A stretch of DNA of 64,000 nt from Thermanaeromonas sp. (GCF_021890735.1 NZ_JAKKUR010000003.1:1-64000); one strand, 5' to 3'; positions 26,585 through 35,473 are shown, numbered from the stretch's first letter. Notes: generated by a model not told the origin, from the sequence alone. A program made the numbers and translations.

Positions 26585-27951
26585 AAGATTACTAAGCGAA
26601 AGAAATGGAGCCACATTTCCAGAGCTAACAGAAAGGCACCAGCACCGAAGACGGCCCCCCCTGCTGCCCGGAGCAGGAGGTAGGGATGAAGCAACAGGTG
26701 AGTCCGGGTGAAATTTAGGCCTGCCACATAACATAAGTAGCTTTGCAGTAACCCGGTTAATATCAAACTGCCGCTCATTATAGCTAGGCCGGAGTTAAGA
26801 AGGATAACGGATAGTTTTACGCGCTTTTTGTGGGCAGCGCTAAGGCTATACCTTCGGGTGAGGATAAAATAGCTGGTACCCAGCACCAGAAATCCAAAAA
26901 AGCCGAAGAGGGCCATGTGGGAGTGGGCGGAAGTTAAATAAGTACCGTGGACGTAAAAATTAAGGGGCGGCAAGGCTAAAAGAAAGCCCAGCAACCCCAC
27001 ACCCACTATATTCCAAAAGACACTGGAGTAAAAGAAGTAAAGGGAAATATGGTTCAAATTGGAGGAATATAAAGAGCGGAAAGCCGTAATCCCTAAAAGA
27101 ACTATCGGAATTACCTGTATAGCACTTGCTGCGGCCCCTATAAGCTGCCAAAACCGCGGTAGGCCGATCCAGTAGAGGTGGTGGGCTGAAGCCAGGGCGC
27201 CGGAAAAAAGGACCAGGATTGCCTCCCATAAGATTAGCCGTTTAGCCCGGTTTAAAGGGACTACCTTAAGGGTGGCCAGCCAGAGGGAGGCTACGGTAGT
27301 GGCTACAAGTTCTAAGCTACCTTCTTCCCACAGGTGAACTACCAGGAACCGGAAGGTATCGTCTACGGTGGGGTGCAAGACGGGAAAAAGGTTGGGTAGA
27401 TAAAGGAGAGAGGCAAGGAGAAAGCCGCTGAACATTATGATCGTTTCCGGGTGATAAAGCAGTCTGTTTTTAAATATAGAGATTAAGAGATTAAGGATAA
27501 AGAATAAGAATCCTACCAGCAAAGCAACTTTAAAAGGGAAGGGTGCTTCAAGATATTCCCTACCCTCGGTATGACCTAAAGCCAGGGAGGCCAAAAGCAG
27601 AAGGATAGTTATAAGCAAATACCAGAAATTCCACTTTATCAGCTTGGGAGTATAAAGTTCGTTACCCGTGAATTCTACTATAAAATAGCAGGCACTTCCC
27701 ATAATACCTAAAAGAGGCCATAGCAGGCTCAAATTAAGGTGCATAGCCCGGCCGCTGGTGAAGGCTATGGGGGTCGGGAGATCGGGAAACACGAGATGAA
27801 GGGATCCTCCGGTGGCCAGAAAGCTTTGTAAAGCTAAAAATGTAAATACGGATAATGCATAAGGATAGCTTGCCTTTTGCGAGGGGCTGTCATGGTCTTT
27901 ATCTTTTTTGTTCCCTTTTTTAAAAAACAACTTAAGAAAGAACTCCAACAT
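26563..27951 (-). CDS. norB: Nitric oxide reductase large subunit-like haem-copper superfamily protein
   Basis: A 462-residue membrane protein with 12 or so helices. Expected NorB ligands are present: low-spin haem His71 (GRAMHLNL), Fe-B ligands His206 and Glu210 in HLWEEG, His257/His258 (SAHHLYWIG), and His343/His345 in SAHSHMALFG. Glu214 (SLELV) also matches. Where cytochrome-c NorB usually has another essential Glu after WIG, this protein has Gln279 (SAIQVIP), by alignment from memory. A lysine-rich N-terminal tail (KKGNKKDKDH) is unusual. NorB reduces NO to N2O. Function with this Gln is uncertain. It follows the cytochrome gene by 16 bases. Confidence 0.8.
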   Translation of the reverse strand: MLEFFLKLFFKKGNKKDKDHDSPSQKASYPYALSVFTFLALQSFLATGGSLHLVFPDLPTPIAFTSGRAMHLNLSLLWPLLGIMGSACYFIVEFTGNELYTPKLIKWNFWYLLITILLLLASLALGHTEGREYLEAPFPFKVALLVGFLFFILNLLISIFKNRLLYHPETIIMFSGFLLASLLYLPNLFPVLHPTVDDTFRFLVVHLWEEGSLELVATTVASLWLATLKVVPLNRAKRLILWEAILVLFSGALASAHHLYWIGLPRFWQLIGAAASAIQVIPIVLLGITAFRSLYSSNLNHISLYFFYSSVFWNIVGVGLLGFLLALPPLNFYVHGTYLTSAHSHMALFGFFGFLVLGTSYFILTRRYSLSAAHKKRVKLSVILLNSGLAIMSGSLILTGLLQSYLCYVAGLNFTRTHLLLHPYLLLRAAGGAVFGAGAFLLALEMWLHFFRLVIFQTLQHR

Positions 27952-27967
27952 TCCTTTTTGATTCCTT

Positions 27968-28375
27968 CTATTTTTGGGCTGAGCTATTCCTTACCGGTTT
28001 AGGGGGCCACCCGTGGGTATCGATTTCGCTTACTTTTTCTAGAAAGGATATAACGCTTTTTGCTTGTTCTGGATCTAGAGCAATATGGCGCAATTGCTTA
28101 GCAGGAGGTAAAACAGGGGGAGAGGTTAAAAAGGCTAGCAATTCCTCTTTAGTTTTGGTGGCAGTTACAAAGGTAAGATCGCCCCCTGAGTAACCCCCGT
28201 TCCCGAGTAAAGTGTGACATTCGATGCACCCTTTTTCCTGCCAGATTTTTTTCCCGGCCATGGCTTCTTCAGGCCAGGTTTCCTCGTATAAGGGCTTAAG
28301 GGAATAGAAAAGGGGTAGCCCGAAGAGAAGCAGGGAGACGAGTAAAGTTATAAGGTAAACCCCCAGGGATTGCAT
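27968..28375 (-). CDS. norC: NorC-like membrane-anchored cytochrome c
   Basis: A 135-residue protein with one N-terminal transmembrane helix (about 6-25) and a single haem c site C50-IE-C53-H54. The C-terminal VSEIDTHGWPPKP is close to the NorC signature IDTNGWPP, supporting the NorB partner. Where NorC usually has the axial Met (MPNLGLT) this protein reads LRHIALD, and the only Met residues are 1 and 39. His97 is the nearest alternative ligand. ATG after AAAGGAG. It is transcribed ahead of the norB-like gene. Confidence 0.82.
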   Translation of the reverse strand: MQSLGVYLITLLVSLLLFGLPLFYSLKPLYEETWPEEAMAGKKIWQEKGCIECHTLLGNGGYSGGDLTFVTATKTKEELLAFLTSPPVLPPAKQLRHIALDPEQAKSVISFLEKVSEIDTHGWPPKPVRNSSAQK

Positions 28376-28610
28376 GGGCTTAAAGTTTCTCCTTTGGGCT
28401 TGCTTTTCTTAGCTGCATGCTTTTTTAGTTTACCTTTAACAACAGGGTTTTATGTATATTTCGGGCAGAAAAGGTCGGAAGCTTGGTGGTATAGGGCAAC
28501 AGGACTGGCCTAAGATGATTGGAGATTTAAGATGATTAAAGATAACAAAAGAAGGAAATAGGGGAGATATATAGAATTACACGAAGGATAGACATAAAGG
28601 AGTGAAGAAA

Positions 28611-29636
28611 ATGGATCTGGAAGAGGTGCGCGAGAGGGCGCGGGAGGTTCTTAGAGGGATTTGCAGGGTGTGCGCTGTATGCAATGGTCGGAATTGCCCC
28701 ACCGGGGTACCCGGAATGGGAGGGGCAGGTACGGGGGAAGGTTTCCGCCGCAACATTGATGCTCTGGCCAGTTGGAAGTTGAACCTGCGGGTGTTACATT
28801 CTAGGAAAGTACAGGATACTGGTTTTGAATTTTTCGGCCACAAATTGCCTTTTCCCATTTTGGCAGGAGCTATAGCAGGAGCCAAGGTAAATTTTGGTGG
28901 GAGGTTGGAGGAGAGAGAGATAGCTCGGGCGCTGGTTTTGGGGGCTAAGGCTTGTGGGACGGTGGCTTTAACGGGCGACGGCCCAGATCCCGAGGTTTTT
29001 TCCGCAGGCTTAGCTGCCATTAAAGAGGCCGGCGGGTGGGGTATTCCGGTTATCAAGCCCAGAGCTAACGAGGAAATTATAAAGCGTATTCGAGAGGCGG
29101 AAAAGGTAGGTGCCCTAGCCATAGCTATTGATGTAGATGCGGCAGGTTTGCTCAATATGACAAGGGTTGGCCAGACGGTAGAACCTAAAACAGTGGAAGA
29201 CATCCTGGAGATTGCTCGGTCCACTTCTCTACCTTTGATTTTAAAGGGTGTCATGACTGTGGCCGATGCTGAAGCGGCTTTAGCCGGTGGCGCAGCAGGT
29301 ATAGTGGTATCCAATCATGGAGGCCGGGCCCTAGATCATACCTTGGGGACGGCGGATGTATTGCCGGGCATAGCGGCCGCCGTCCAAGGGAAACTTATGG
29401 TTTTGGCTGATGGAGGGGTCCGTTCAGGAGTAGATGTGCTTAAAATGCTGGCCCTTGGCGCGCAGGCTGTTTTGGTAGGCCGACCTTTATTAATCGCTGC
29501 CTGTGGAGGAGGACCTGATGGGGTTAAGGCCCAGTTGGAATCCTTAGCTCAGGAACTTACGGTGGCCATGCGCCTTACAGGGTGCGGAAACTTGCGGGAT
29601 ATATCTTCAGAAATAATAACGCCTGTTAGGTCCTAA
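28611..29636 (+). CDS. FMN-dependent 2-hydroxyacid oxidase/dehydrogenase family protein
   Basis: A 341-residue TIM-barrel flavoprotein of the lactate/glycolate oxidase family. It has the FMN and active-site pattern LILKGVMTVADAEAALAGGAAGIVVSNHGGRALDH, with catalytic His in NHGGR, and the closing LADGGVRSGVDVLKMLALGAQAVLVGRP. The N-terminus has a Cys cluster CRVCAVCNGRNCPTGVPGMGG, which I recall from clostridial homologues but not from aerobic oxidases. The ATG at 28611 follows AAAGGAGTG; the upstream in-frame GTG overlaps that site. In an anaerobe it more likely acts as a dehydrogenase. Confidence 0.85.
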   Translation: MDLEEVRERAREVLRGICRVCAVCNGRNCPTGVPGMGGAGTGEGFRRNIDALASWKLNLRVLHSRKVQDTGFEFFGHKLPFPILAGAIAGAKVNFGGRLEEREIARALVLGAKACGTVALTGDGPDPEVFSAGLAAIKEAGGWGIPVIKPRANEEIIKRIREAEKVGALAIAIDVDAAGLLNMTRVGQTVEPKTVEDILEIARSTSLPLILKGVMTVADAEAALAGGAAGIVVSNHGGRALDHTLGTADVLPGIAAAVQGKLMVLADGGVRSGVDVLKMLALGAQAVLVGRPLLIAACGGGPDGVKAQLESLAQELTVAMRLTGCGNLRDISSEIITPVRS

Positions 29637-29745
29637 GTTGAGCTAGAGCCCACTTTGGGACGTGTAGGCTACTCTGGCCTCTATAGCCCCTGTTAGGCCC
29701 TAAGCTAAGGTCTGCCAAAATGACTTAAGGGGAGGTATAAGCTTG

Positions 29746-30093
29746 ATGGACAGGTTTTTTAGCGTTTCCGAAATTGTAAAAGGGTTATCTTCCGGTAACC
29801 GGGCGACAAAGACGGTTCTTTACGAAAACGACCGGACCAACACCGCCATTTGGTACGTGCCCCCGGGGGAAGAAGTGGTAGCCCATTGGCACCCCAACAG
29901 CGATGATGTCTGGGTTATTTTAAGCGGTGAAGGAGAATATTATCTGGGTGACGGTACCACTCAGACGGTGAGAGCGGGTATGGTAGCTGTAGCCTTCAAG
30001 GGCCAGATCCACGGAGTAAAGGCAAAAGGTTCGGAACCGTTAATATTTGTGGCCTTTCAGTCTCCCGTACCGGCAGAAATGATTAAAATATAA
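29746..30093 (+). CDS. Cupin domain protein
   Basis: A 115-residue single cupin. Metal-site residues fit the two cupin motifs: HWHPNSDDVWVILSGEGEYYLGDG (His, His, Glu-type spacing) and AFKGQIHGVKAKGSEPLIFVAFQSP. The ATG lies 10 bases after AGGGGAGG; a TTG one codon earlier is possible. It may be a small metal-binding regulator or isomerase; the substrate is unknown. Confidence 0.8.
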   Translation: MDRFFSVSEIVKGLSSGNRATKTVLYENDRTNTAIWYVPPGEEVVAHWHPNSDDVWVILSGEGEYYLGDGTTQTVRAGMVAVAFKGQIHGVKAKGSEPLIFVAFQSPVPAEMIKI

Positions 30094-30107
30094 TGACCAT
30101 GGCCTAC

Positions 30108-30136
30108 TTGACAAAGGAGGAATAGCCGCCTAAAAT
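30108..30136 (+). promoter_or_regulatory. Promoter of the tRNA gene
   Basis: TTGACA (30108-30113), a 17-base spacer and TAAAAT (30131-30136), 15 bases before the tRNA. Confidence 0.75.
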
Positions 30137-30150
30137 AGAAAGTGCAACGG

Positions 30151-30225
30151 GCGGAAGTAGCTCAGTGGTAGAGCATCGGCTTCCCAAGCCGAGGGTCGCG
30201 GGTTCGAATCCCGTTTTCCGCTCCA
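30151..30225 (+). tRNA. tRNA-Gly (anticodon CCC)
   Basis: A full cloverleaf. The acceptor arm GCGGAAG pairs with TTTCCGC, followed by T and an encoded CCA. The D arm is AGCTCAGTGGTAGAGC. The anticodon stem TCGGC/GCCGA encloses loop TTCCCAA, giving CCC. The T arm GCGGG/CCCGT has the TTCGAAT loop. It has its own promoter and terminator, so it is a single-gene unit. Confidence 0.96.
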
Positions 30226-30239
30226 GCCTGTTTTCCCGG

Positions 30240-30273
30240 AAGGCTTCCCGGTGATTACCGGGAGGCCTTTTTA
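30240..30273 (+). terminator. Terminator of the tRNA-Gly unit
   Basis: AAGGCTTCCCGGT (30240-30252) pairs with ACCGGGAGGCCTT (30257-30269) with one wobble, and runs into TTTTTAG. Confidence 0.88.
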
Positions 30274-30330
30274 GTTTGGCAAGGATCAATTTGTTCGTTT
30301 TTTCATACCTTAGGCGGGGGAAGAAATTTA

Positions 30331-30858
30331 ATGTTCTCTTTACTTGCCGGGTACCTGCTTATTTTTTTAGCTAGGGTAACTGATGTAACTCTAGCTACCT
30401 TGCGGGTACTTTTCGTGGTTCGGGGGAGGCGTTTCCACGCTGCTGGCCTGGGATTTATAGAGGTAATAATCTGGGTTGCTAGTTTAAAATTTGTTATGGA
30501 ACATCTCTCCGACCCTGTAAGTGTAATTTTTTATGCCCTGGGTTTTGCTACCGGAAATATTGTAGGAAGCTATATCGAAGAAAAGATGGCCTTGGGGCAA
30601 GTGGCCGTTCAAGTTATCACCCTGTGCCATCCCATGGAGCTTGCCCAAAAGTTGAGGGATGCAGGTTACGGAGTTACAGTCACCCAAGGGTACGGTAAAG
30701 AAGGTACACATCCCATTTTGTACTTAAACCTTCCCCGGCGGCGCTTAGCAGAGCTTCAGGAGCTTTTAAACCGCTGGGATGCCCAGGCTTTTGTCGTGAT
30801 ACAGGATGTAAAGGATACGTGCGGAGGTTTTTATGGATGGCGTAAAGGCGGGAAATAG
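30331..30858 (+). CDS. UPF0316 / DUF2179 family membrane protein
   Basis: A 175-residue protein. Three hydrophobic helices occupy the first 90 residues (LLAGYLLIFLARVTDVTLATLRVLF, GFIEVIIWVASLKFVM, VIFYALGFATGNIVGSYIEE). A soluble C-terminal DUF2179-like domain follows. The family is uncharacterised. It starts at an ATG after AGGCGGGGGAAG and overlaps the nuclease gene by 26 bases. Confidence 0.85.
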   Translation: MFSLLAGYLLIFLARVTDVTLATLRVLFVVRGRRFHAAGLGFIEVIIWVASLKFVMEHLSDPVSVIFYALGFATGNIVGSYIEEKMALGQVAVQVITLCHPMELAQKLRDAGYGVTVTQGYGKEGTHPILYLNLPRRRLAELQELLNRWDAQAFVVIQDVKDTCGGFYGWRKGGK

Positions 30859-31462
30859 AAAGGACGAAAGCCCTCCTTTTAGCGAGACGGAAGACCGATT
30901 TTTACAATTCATGAGGAGAGCGGGTGGAGTGAAGGCGCGAAGGGTTAGAAGAAAAAGGATAATTCCTTGGCTTTTTATCACCTTTTTAAGTCTGATAGCT
31001 TACAAATTTCTAGGTTTTAACAGTGAACAGGCAGGGCCTTTCCTGGAGGCCAGGGTTCAAGAGGTTATAGACGGTGACACGGTTACAGTAGTCTTGGGAA
31101 GCGGAAGGAAAGAGAAGGTACGCTTTATAGGTGTTAATACTCCGGAAATCAGCGGGGAAGTTCAACCCTACGGGTTGGAGGCGAAAGCCTATACGGAGAG
31201 GCGCCTTCAGGGCAGGCGCATTTATCTTGAACTGGATACCTCCGAACGGGATAGGTACGGGCGCCTTTTGGCTTACGTCTGGTTAGAAAAACCACGGGAC
31301 ATCTCCGACACGGAAATACGCACCAAAATGTTTAACGCGGAGCTGTTACGGGAAGGCTATGCCCAGGTCATGACCGTTCCTCCCAATGTCAAATACGCCG
31401 AGACATTCAAGCGACTGGAAAATGAAGCCCGTAATGCAGGAAAAGGGCTATGGGGTTTATAA
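30833..31462 (+). CDS. Thermonuclease (SNase) family nuclease, membrane-anchored or secreted
   Basis: A 209-residue protein. A basic N-terminal stretch and hydrophobic helix at about 43-60 (IIPWLFITFLSLIAYKFLGF) precede an SNase domain with VIDGDTVTVV, VRFIGVNTPE and ERDRYGRLLAYVWL, holding the expected catalytic Arg and Glu. It probably cleaves nucleic acids outside the cytoplasm. Start ATG after CGGAGG, inside the end of the previous gene. Confidence 0.88.
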   Translation: MDGVKAGNRKDESPPFSETEDRFLQFMRRAGGVKARRVRRKRIIPWLFITFLSLIAYKFLGFNSEQAGPFLEARVQEVIDGDTVTVVLGSGRKEKVRFIGVNTPEISGEVQPYGLEAKAYTERRLQGRRIYLELDTSERDRYGRLLAYVWLEKPRDISDTEIRTKMFNAELLREGYAQVMTVPPNVKYAETFKRLENEARNAGKGLWGL

Positions 31463-31516
31463 GGCCATCCCGGGAACAATAATAAAGGATGCCTGAATTA
31501 ACGGGGGTAGACCGGG

Positions 31517-33094
31517 ATGGCCGAAGGTCACCACATAGATCCCGCCCTTTTTGTCATATTTGGTGCGACGGGAGATTTGGCCCGGCGCAAGCTCTTCCCT
31601 GCCCTTTATAACCTTGCGGCAGAAGGGCTTCTACCTCCCGGAGTGGCTATAGTAGGGGTAGGACGCCGTCCCTTTGATTCCGCGTACTTCCGGGAAAAAT
31701 TTATTTTGCCTGCCCTCTTGGATAATTCCCGTCTGGCCGGAAGCGTGCCCAAGGATTACTCCTCTTTGGCCCGGCGCTGCTACTATTTTGCGCTGGACCT
31801 GCGGAATTCTGCGCGCTACGTGGAGCTTAAAAATTTTTTAGACCAGCTAGATCGGGAATGGGGTGCCCGCAGCAACCGCATTTTCTACCTGGCCTTGGCC
31901 CCAGAACTTTTCGGGACTGTGGTGGCAAATCTTAAGGAGAAAGGCTTCCTCAATAAAAGGTTTCACAGTTGGCAGCGGGTTTTGGTGGAGAAGCCTTTCG
32001 GTTGGGACCTGGCTTCGGCCCAGGCCTTAAACCGGGAGCTGACTCAGGCCTTTTCAGAAGAGGATATTTACCGCATCGACCATTATTTGGGTAAAGAGAT
32101 GATCCAAAATATCATGGTCATAAGGTTTGCCAACGCCTTTTTCGAGCCGGTATGGAATAACAAGTATATCGACCATATACAGATTACTTCTGGCGAAAAA
32201 ATAGGGGTGGGAGAGCGGGCGGCTTATTACGATAAGGCCGGGGCTTTAAGGGATATGTTGCAGAATCATATGCTCCAACTTGTGGCCCTCATGGCCATGG
32301 AGCCTCCGGTTGGATTGGACGCCCGGTCTATCCGTCTGGAGAAGGCCAAGATCTTTCGCTCCTTGCAACCCTTTACGGGAGAAAGGGTCCTTCAAGATAT
32401 AATCCGGGGACAATATGGTCCCGGCTATATTGACGGAAGACCTGTCCCGGGCTACCGGGAAGAAGCAGGGATCCCTGCCGACTCCTTAACCGAAACTTTT
32501 ATAGCCATGAAGCTTTTCGTGAATACCTTTCGCTGGGCCGGAGTGCCCTTCTACCTGCGGACCGGGAAGCGCCTTCCGGCCAAAGTCACGGAAATTGTAA
32601 TCCAGTTTAAGCCCCTGCCGGAAATCCTTTATTTCAAGGAATACGGCGAGCTTTTGCCCAACGTCTTAGTAATACGCGTCCAACCCCTGGAGGGTATTTT
32701 TGTGCAGCTTAATGCCAAGCGGCCGGGGAGGAATAACTATATCGTACCCATAAGACTGGATTTTTGTCAGAACTGCGGGGTGGGTACCAATTCTCCCGAG
32801 GCTTACGAACGCCTGCTCTATGACGCCTTGCGCGGGGATACGACCCTTTTTACTGGATGGGAGGAGGTGGAATATGCATGGAGGTTTGTGGATCCTATCG
32901 CTCAGGCTTGGGCGAATATTCCCGTGCGCTTTCCCAATTATGCTGCTGGGGAATGGGGTCCGCCCGAAGCCCGGATTCTTATAGAGCGGGACGGCAGGCG
33001 CTGGTGGGGGAGCTCCGGGTATATGACGTATCCTGGCCCATTTACCCGGGTATGCCAGTATACAAAGGAGAGCCGGTGCGGCAGCCCTGGTTAG
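31517..33094 (+). CDS. zwf: Glucose-6-phosphate 1-dehydrogenase
   Basis: A 525-residue enzyme oxidising glucose 6-phosphate to 6-phosphogluconolactone. It has the NADP-binding motif FGATGDLARRKLFPALYNL, EKPFGWDLASA and the active-site RIDHYLGKE (catalytic His in the pair). The homologous region ends at about DGRRWW. The last 28 residues or so (GSSGYMTYPGPF...) are not family-like and result from reading into the next gene in another frame, a 91-base overlap. Start ATG after GGGGGTAGACCGG. Confidence 0.92.
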   Translation: MAEGHHIDPALFVIFGATGDLARRKLFPALYNLAAEGLLPPGVAIVGVGRRPFDSAYFREKFILPALLDNSRLAGSVPKDYSSLARRCYYFALDLRNSARYVELKNFLDQLDREWGARSNRIFYLALAPELFGTVVANLKEKGFLNKRFHSWQRVLVEKPFGWDLASAQALNRELTQAFSEEDIYRIDHYLGKEMIQNIMVIRFANAFFEPVWNNKYIDHIQITSGEKIGVGERAAYYDKAGALRDMLQNHMLQLVALMAMEPPVGLDARSIRLEKAKIFRSLQPFTGERVLQDIIRGQYGPGYIDGRPVPGYREEAGIPADSLTETFIAMKLFVNTFRWAGVPFYLRTGKRLPAKVTEIVIQFKPLPEILYFKEYGELLPNVLVIRVQPLEGIFVQLNAKRPGRNNYIVPIRLDFCQNCGVGTNSPEAYERLLYDALRGDTTLFTGWEEVEYAWRFVDPIAQAWANIPVRFPNYAAGEWGPPEARILIERDGRRWWGSSGYMTYPGPFTRVCQYTKESRCGSPG

Positions 33095-33636
33095 AACTAT
33101 TTAGGGATTATCCCTCAGGCGTTAGGGAGACCCGTCTGGTGCTCCCTAGCCATACAGGTACCCACCTGGATGCCCCGGCGCATATTATTCCGGGAGGTAA
33201 GACCGTAGAGGAGATAGACCTTACGTTGTTACTGGGCAAATGCCGGGTGGCGGACCTAACCTTTGTTGAAGAAGCAGTAGGAGCAGACGACCTCCAAAAT
33301 CTAAATATTAAAGCTGGAGAATTTCTCCTTTTTAAGACCCGGAATTCCTACCAGGATGCTTTCGACCCTTGTTTTGTTTATTTAAGCGAATCCGGTGCGC
33401 GGTATTTAGTAGAAAGAAAAATAAGAGGGGTCGGGTGGGATGCTCTAGGTATTGAGCGGGCTCAACCCGGGCATCCAAGCCACAGGTTACTGCTAGAACA
33501 AGGTATCGTTATTTTAGAAGGATTGCGCCTTAAGGAGGTAAAACCCGGGGAATACGGTCTTGTAGCCCTTCCCCTGCCGGTACAGGGTGCTGAAGCAGCG
33601 CCGGCCAGGGTAATACTTTTAGAGTCCCTTGCCTGA
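33004..33636 (+). CDS. Cyclase / kynurenine formamidase-like metal hydrolase
   Basis: The open frame begins at 32857, but the family homology (YDVSWPIYPGMPVYKGEP) starts at about the GTG at 33004, which follows GGCAGG, giving 210 residues. The cyclase-family metal motif SHTGTHLDAPAHIIPGGKTVEEIDL is intact. The C-terminal HRLLLEQGIVILEGLRL matches too. These enzymes hydrolyse amides or lactones of small acids. The gene overlaps zwf by 91 bases out of frame. Its physiological substrate is unknown. Confidence 0.82.
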   Translation: MGELRVYDVSWPIYPGMPVYKGEPVRQPWLELFRDYPSGVRETRLVLPSHTGTHLDAPAHIIPGGKTVEEIDLTLLLGKCRVADLTFVEEAVGADDLQNLNIKAGEFLLFKTRNSYQDAFDPCFVYLSESGARYLVERKIRGVGWDALGIERAQPGHPSHRLLLEQGIVILEGLRLKEVKPGEYGLVALPLPVQGAEAAPARVILLESLA

Positions 33637-33650
33637 TTTTTAAAGCTCTA

Positions 33651-34445
33651 TTATTCCTGGCGACTAAAGGACCAGGTTCCCCAGGCTCCCAAGGCTAAGA
33701 CCAGGAGGAGCAGGACCGATAGGTCGATCTTGAGGTCATAGCGCACTAGGAAGGACAAAATTTGGGGGTCGGCGTTGCGGTAAACCAGAAGGCGCAGGGC
33801 ATCCACACCATAGGTTAGGGGATCCAGGCGCATAAGGAAGGCCATCCAGGCAGGCACGCTTTGCATGGGGAACATGGCTCCGCTGAGAAAATATAAAGGC
33901 ATGATTAAGAAATTCATGATCATCTGGAAGCCCTCCATGGTTTCCATGTGACTGGCTATGGCTATACCGAAGAAAGTGAGGGCGAGGGAAATTAGAAAGA
34001 GAATGGCCACAAGCTGAACGGCGGTAATAAAATCGAGGGAAACTTGAGCCAGGGGAGCAAGGAACAGGAGGATAAAAGCTTGAGCCATGGCCGCAGTACT
34101 TCCTCCCAAGGCCTTGCCGATGGCTGTAGCCCAGCGGGGGACCGGGGCTACCAGTACTTCCTTTAGGAACCCGAATTCCCTATCCCAAATAATGGAGATA
34201 CCGGAGGAAATAGAAGTAAACAGAACGGACATAGCCAGGATCCCCGGGTACATGAATTGGAGGTAACTAATATTTAATCCAGGAGGTGCTCCCCTAAACC
34301 CCATGGCGGAAGAGATGCCTTGCCCGACGATAAGGAAGTAGATCAAGGGTTGGCCCAGCATTCCGATGATGCGGGTACGCTCTCTTAACAAGCGCAGAGT
34401 ATCCCGGTACCAGATGGTATAGATAGCACGTAAAGCAGCAGGCAT
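33651..34445 (-). CDS. ABC-2 type transporter permease
   Basis: A 264-residue membrane protein with six hydrophobic helices. It has the ABC-2 features GILAMSVLFTSISSGISIIWDREFGFLKEVLVAPVPRW and a closing MDPLTYGVDALRLLVY-like segment (LDPLTYGVDALR). With the ATP-binding protein upstream it forms a DrrAB-like exporter of drugs, lipids or other hydrophobic compounds. It ends 14 bases from the convergent cyclase gene. Confidence 0.9.
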   Translation of the reverse strand: MPAALRAIYTIWYRDTLRLLRERTRIIGMLGQPLIYFLIVGQGISSAMGFRGAPPGLNISYLQFMYPGILAMSVLFTSISSGISIIWDREFGFLKEVLVAPVPRWATAIGKALGGSTAAMAQAFILLFLAPLAQVSLDFITAVQLVAILFLISLALTFFGIAIASHMETMEGFQMIMNFLIMPLYFLSGAMFPMQSVPAWMAFLMRLDPLTYGVDALRLLVYRNADPQILSFLVRYDLKIDLSVLLLLVLALGAWGTWSFSRQE

Positions 34446-34492
34446 AAGCGTAAACTTGTTACCTCCCGGTTTAATTTTTAGGTTGCTGTCCT

Positions 34493-35473
34493 CTAACGCC
34501 GTAACGGCCTGCGGTGGGAGCTTAACCGCATGCGTTCTACTGCTGAAGCTTCTTCTTCGCGGATGGCACGGCCGGTTAATTTAATAAATACATCGTCTAA
34601 AGTTGGGCGCCTGAGGTGGATGCTTTTAATTTGATTGCCGAGGTCGGAGGCCAGACGGGGTATAAAGCTCGCCCCATCCCTCACTTCTATCCTTAATCCT
34701 TCCGGGCTATGCTGGACCTTAACATTATACTTGTCCCTGATAAGGGGCGCAAGGTCTATCCCTTCGACGGGAACTACTGTCAGTATATCTCCGCCCAGTG
34801 AGCGCTTTAAATTATCGGGAGTGTCCAGGGCCTGGATGCGGCCGTAATCGATAATGGCGATCCTGTCGCAGTTTTCGGCTTCATCCATGTAGTGGGTGGT
34901 CATAAATATAGTGAGGCCTTTTTCCTTCCGGAGTTTATGAAGATGTTCCCAAATGGCGGCGCGTGTCTGAGGGTCGAGACCAACTGTGGGCTCATCCAAG
35001 AAAAGAATGCGCGGATGGTGGAGGAACCCCCGGGCTATCTCTAGCCGCCGGCGCATGCCTCCAGAGAAAGTGCGGACAGTATCCCCCTGTCTTTCCGCCA
35101 GTCCCACCATTTCCAGCACTTCCTGTATCCGCTTTTTGAGCACTTGACGGGAAAGGCCGTAAAGCAGGCCGTGGAGGTAGAGGTTCTGGGCGGCGGTTAA
35201 ACGGTCGTCCAGGGAGCTGTCTTGGAAGACTATCCCCAAGGAGCGCCTTACTGCATGGGGTTCGCGTAAGACATCGTATCCTGCAAGGCGTGCCCTGCCC
35301 CTTGTGGGCTTAAGCAAGGTGCACAATATTTTTATAGTGGTAGACTTACCTGCACCGTTCGGGCCCAAGAAACCGAAGATCTCCCCTTCCTCTACTGTAA
35401 AGGAGATGTCATCTACCGCCACTACTTGGCCGAAGACTTTTTGGAGATTTTCCACCTCGATGATATGTCCCAT
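34493..35473 (-). CDS. ABC transporter ATP-binding protein, DrrA/daunorubicin-resistance type
   Basis: A 326-residue ATPase with Walker A GPNGAGKST, signature TFSGGMRRRLEIARG, Walker B ILFLDEPTVGLDPQTR and the H-loop FMTTHYMDEAENCDR. A C-terminal extension (about 235-326) is typical of DrrA-like exporters and ends in LRRPTLDDVFIKLTGRAIRE. The ATG follows GGAGGGGGACC. It is transcribed with the permease downstream, leaving a 47-base gap. Confidence 0.93.
   Translation of the reverse strand: MGHIIEVENLQKVFGQVVAVDDISFTVEEGEIFGFLGPNGAGKSTTIKILCTLLKPTRGRARLAGYDVLREPHAVRRSLGIVFQDSSLDDRLTAAQNLYLHGLLYGLSRQVLKKRIQEVLEMVGLAERQGDTVRTFSGGMRRRLEIARGFLHHPRILFLDEPTVGLDPQTRAAIWEHLHKLRKEKGLTIFMTTHYMDEAENCDRIAIIDYGRIQALDTPDNLKRSLGGDILTVVPVEGIDLAPLIRDKYNVKVQHSPEGLRIEVRDGASFIPRLASDLGNQIKSIHLRRPTLDDVFIKLTGRAIREEEASAVERMRLSSHRRPLRR

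Noticed and set aside
32857..33003. N-terminal extension of the cyclase inside zwf
   Set aside because: The residues are the shifted frame of zwf and match no cyclase family member; the GTG at 33004 fits better.
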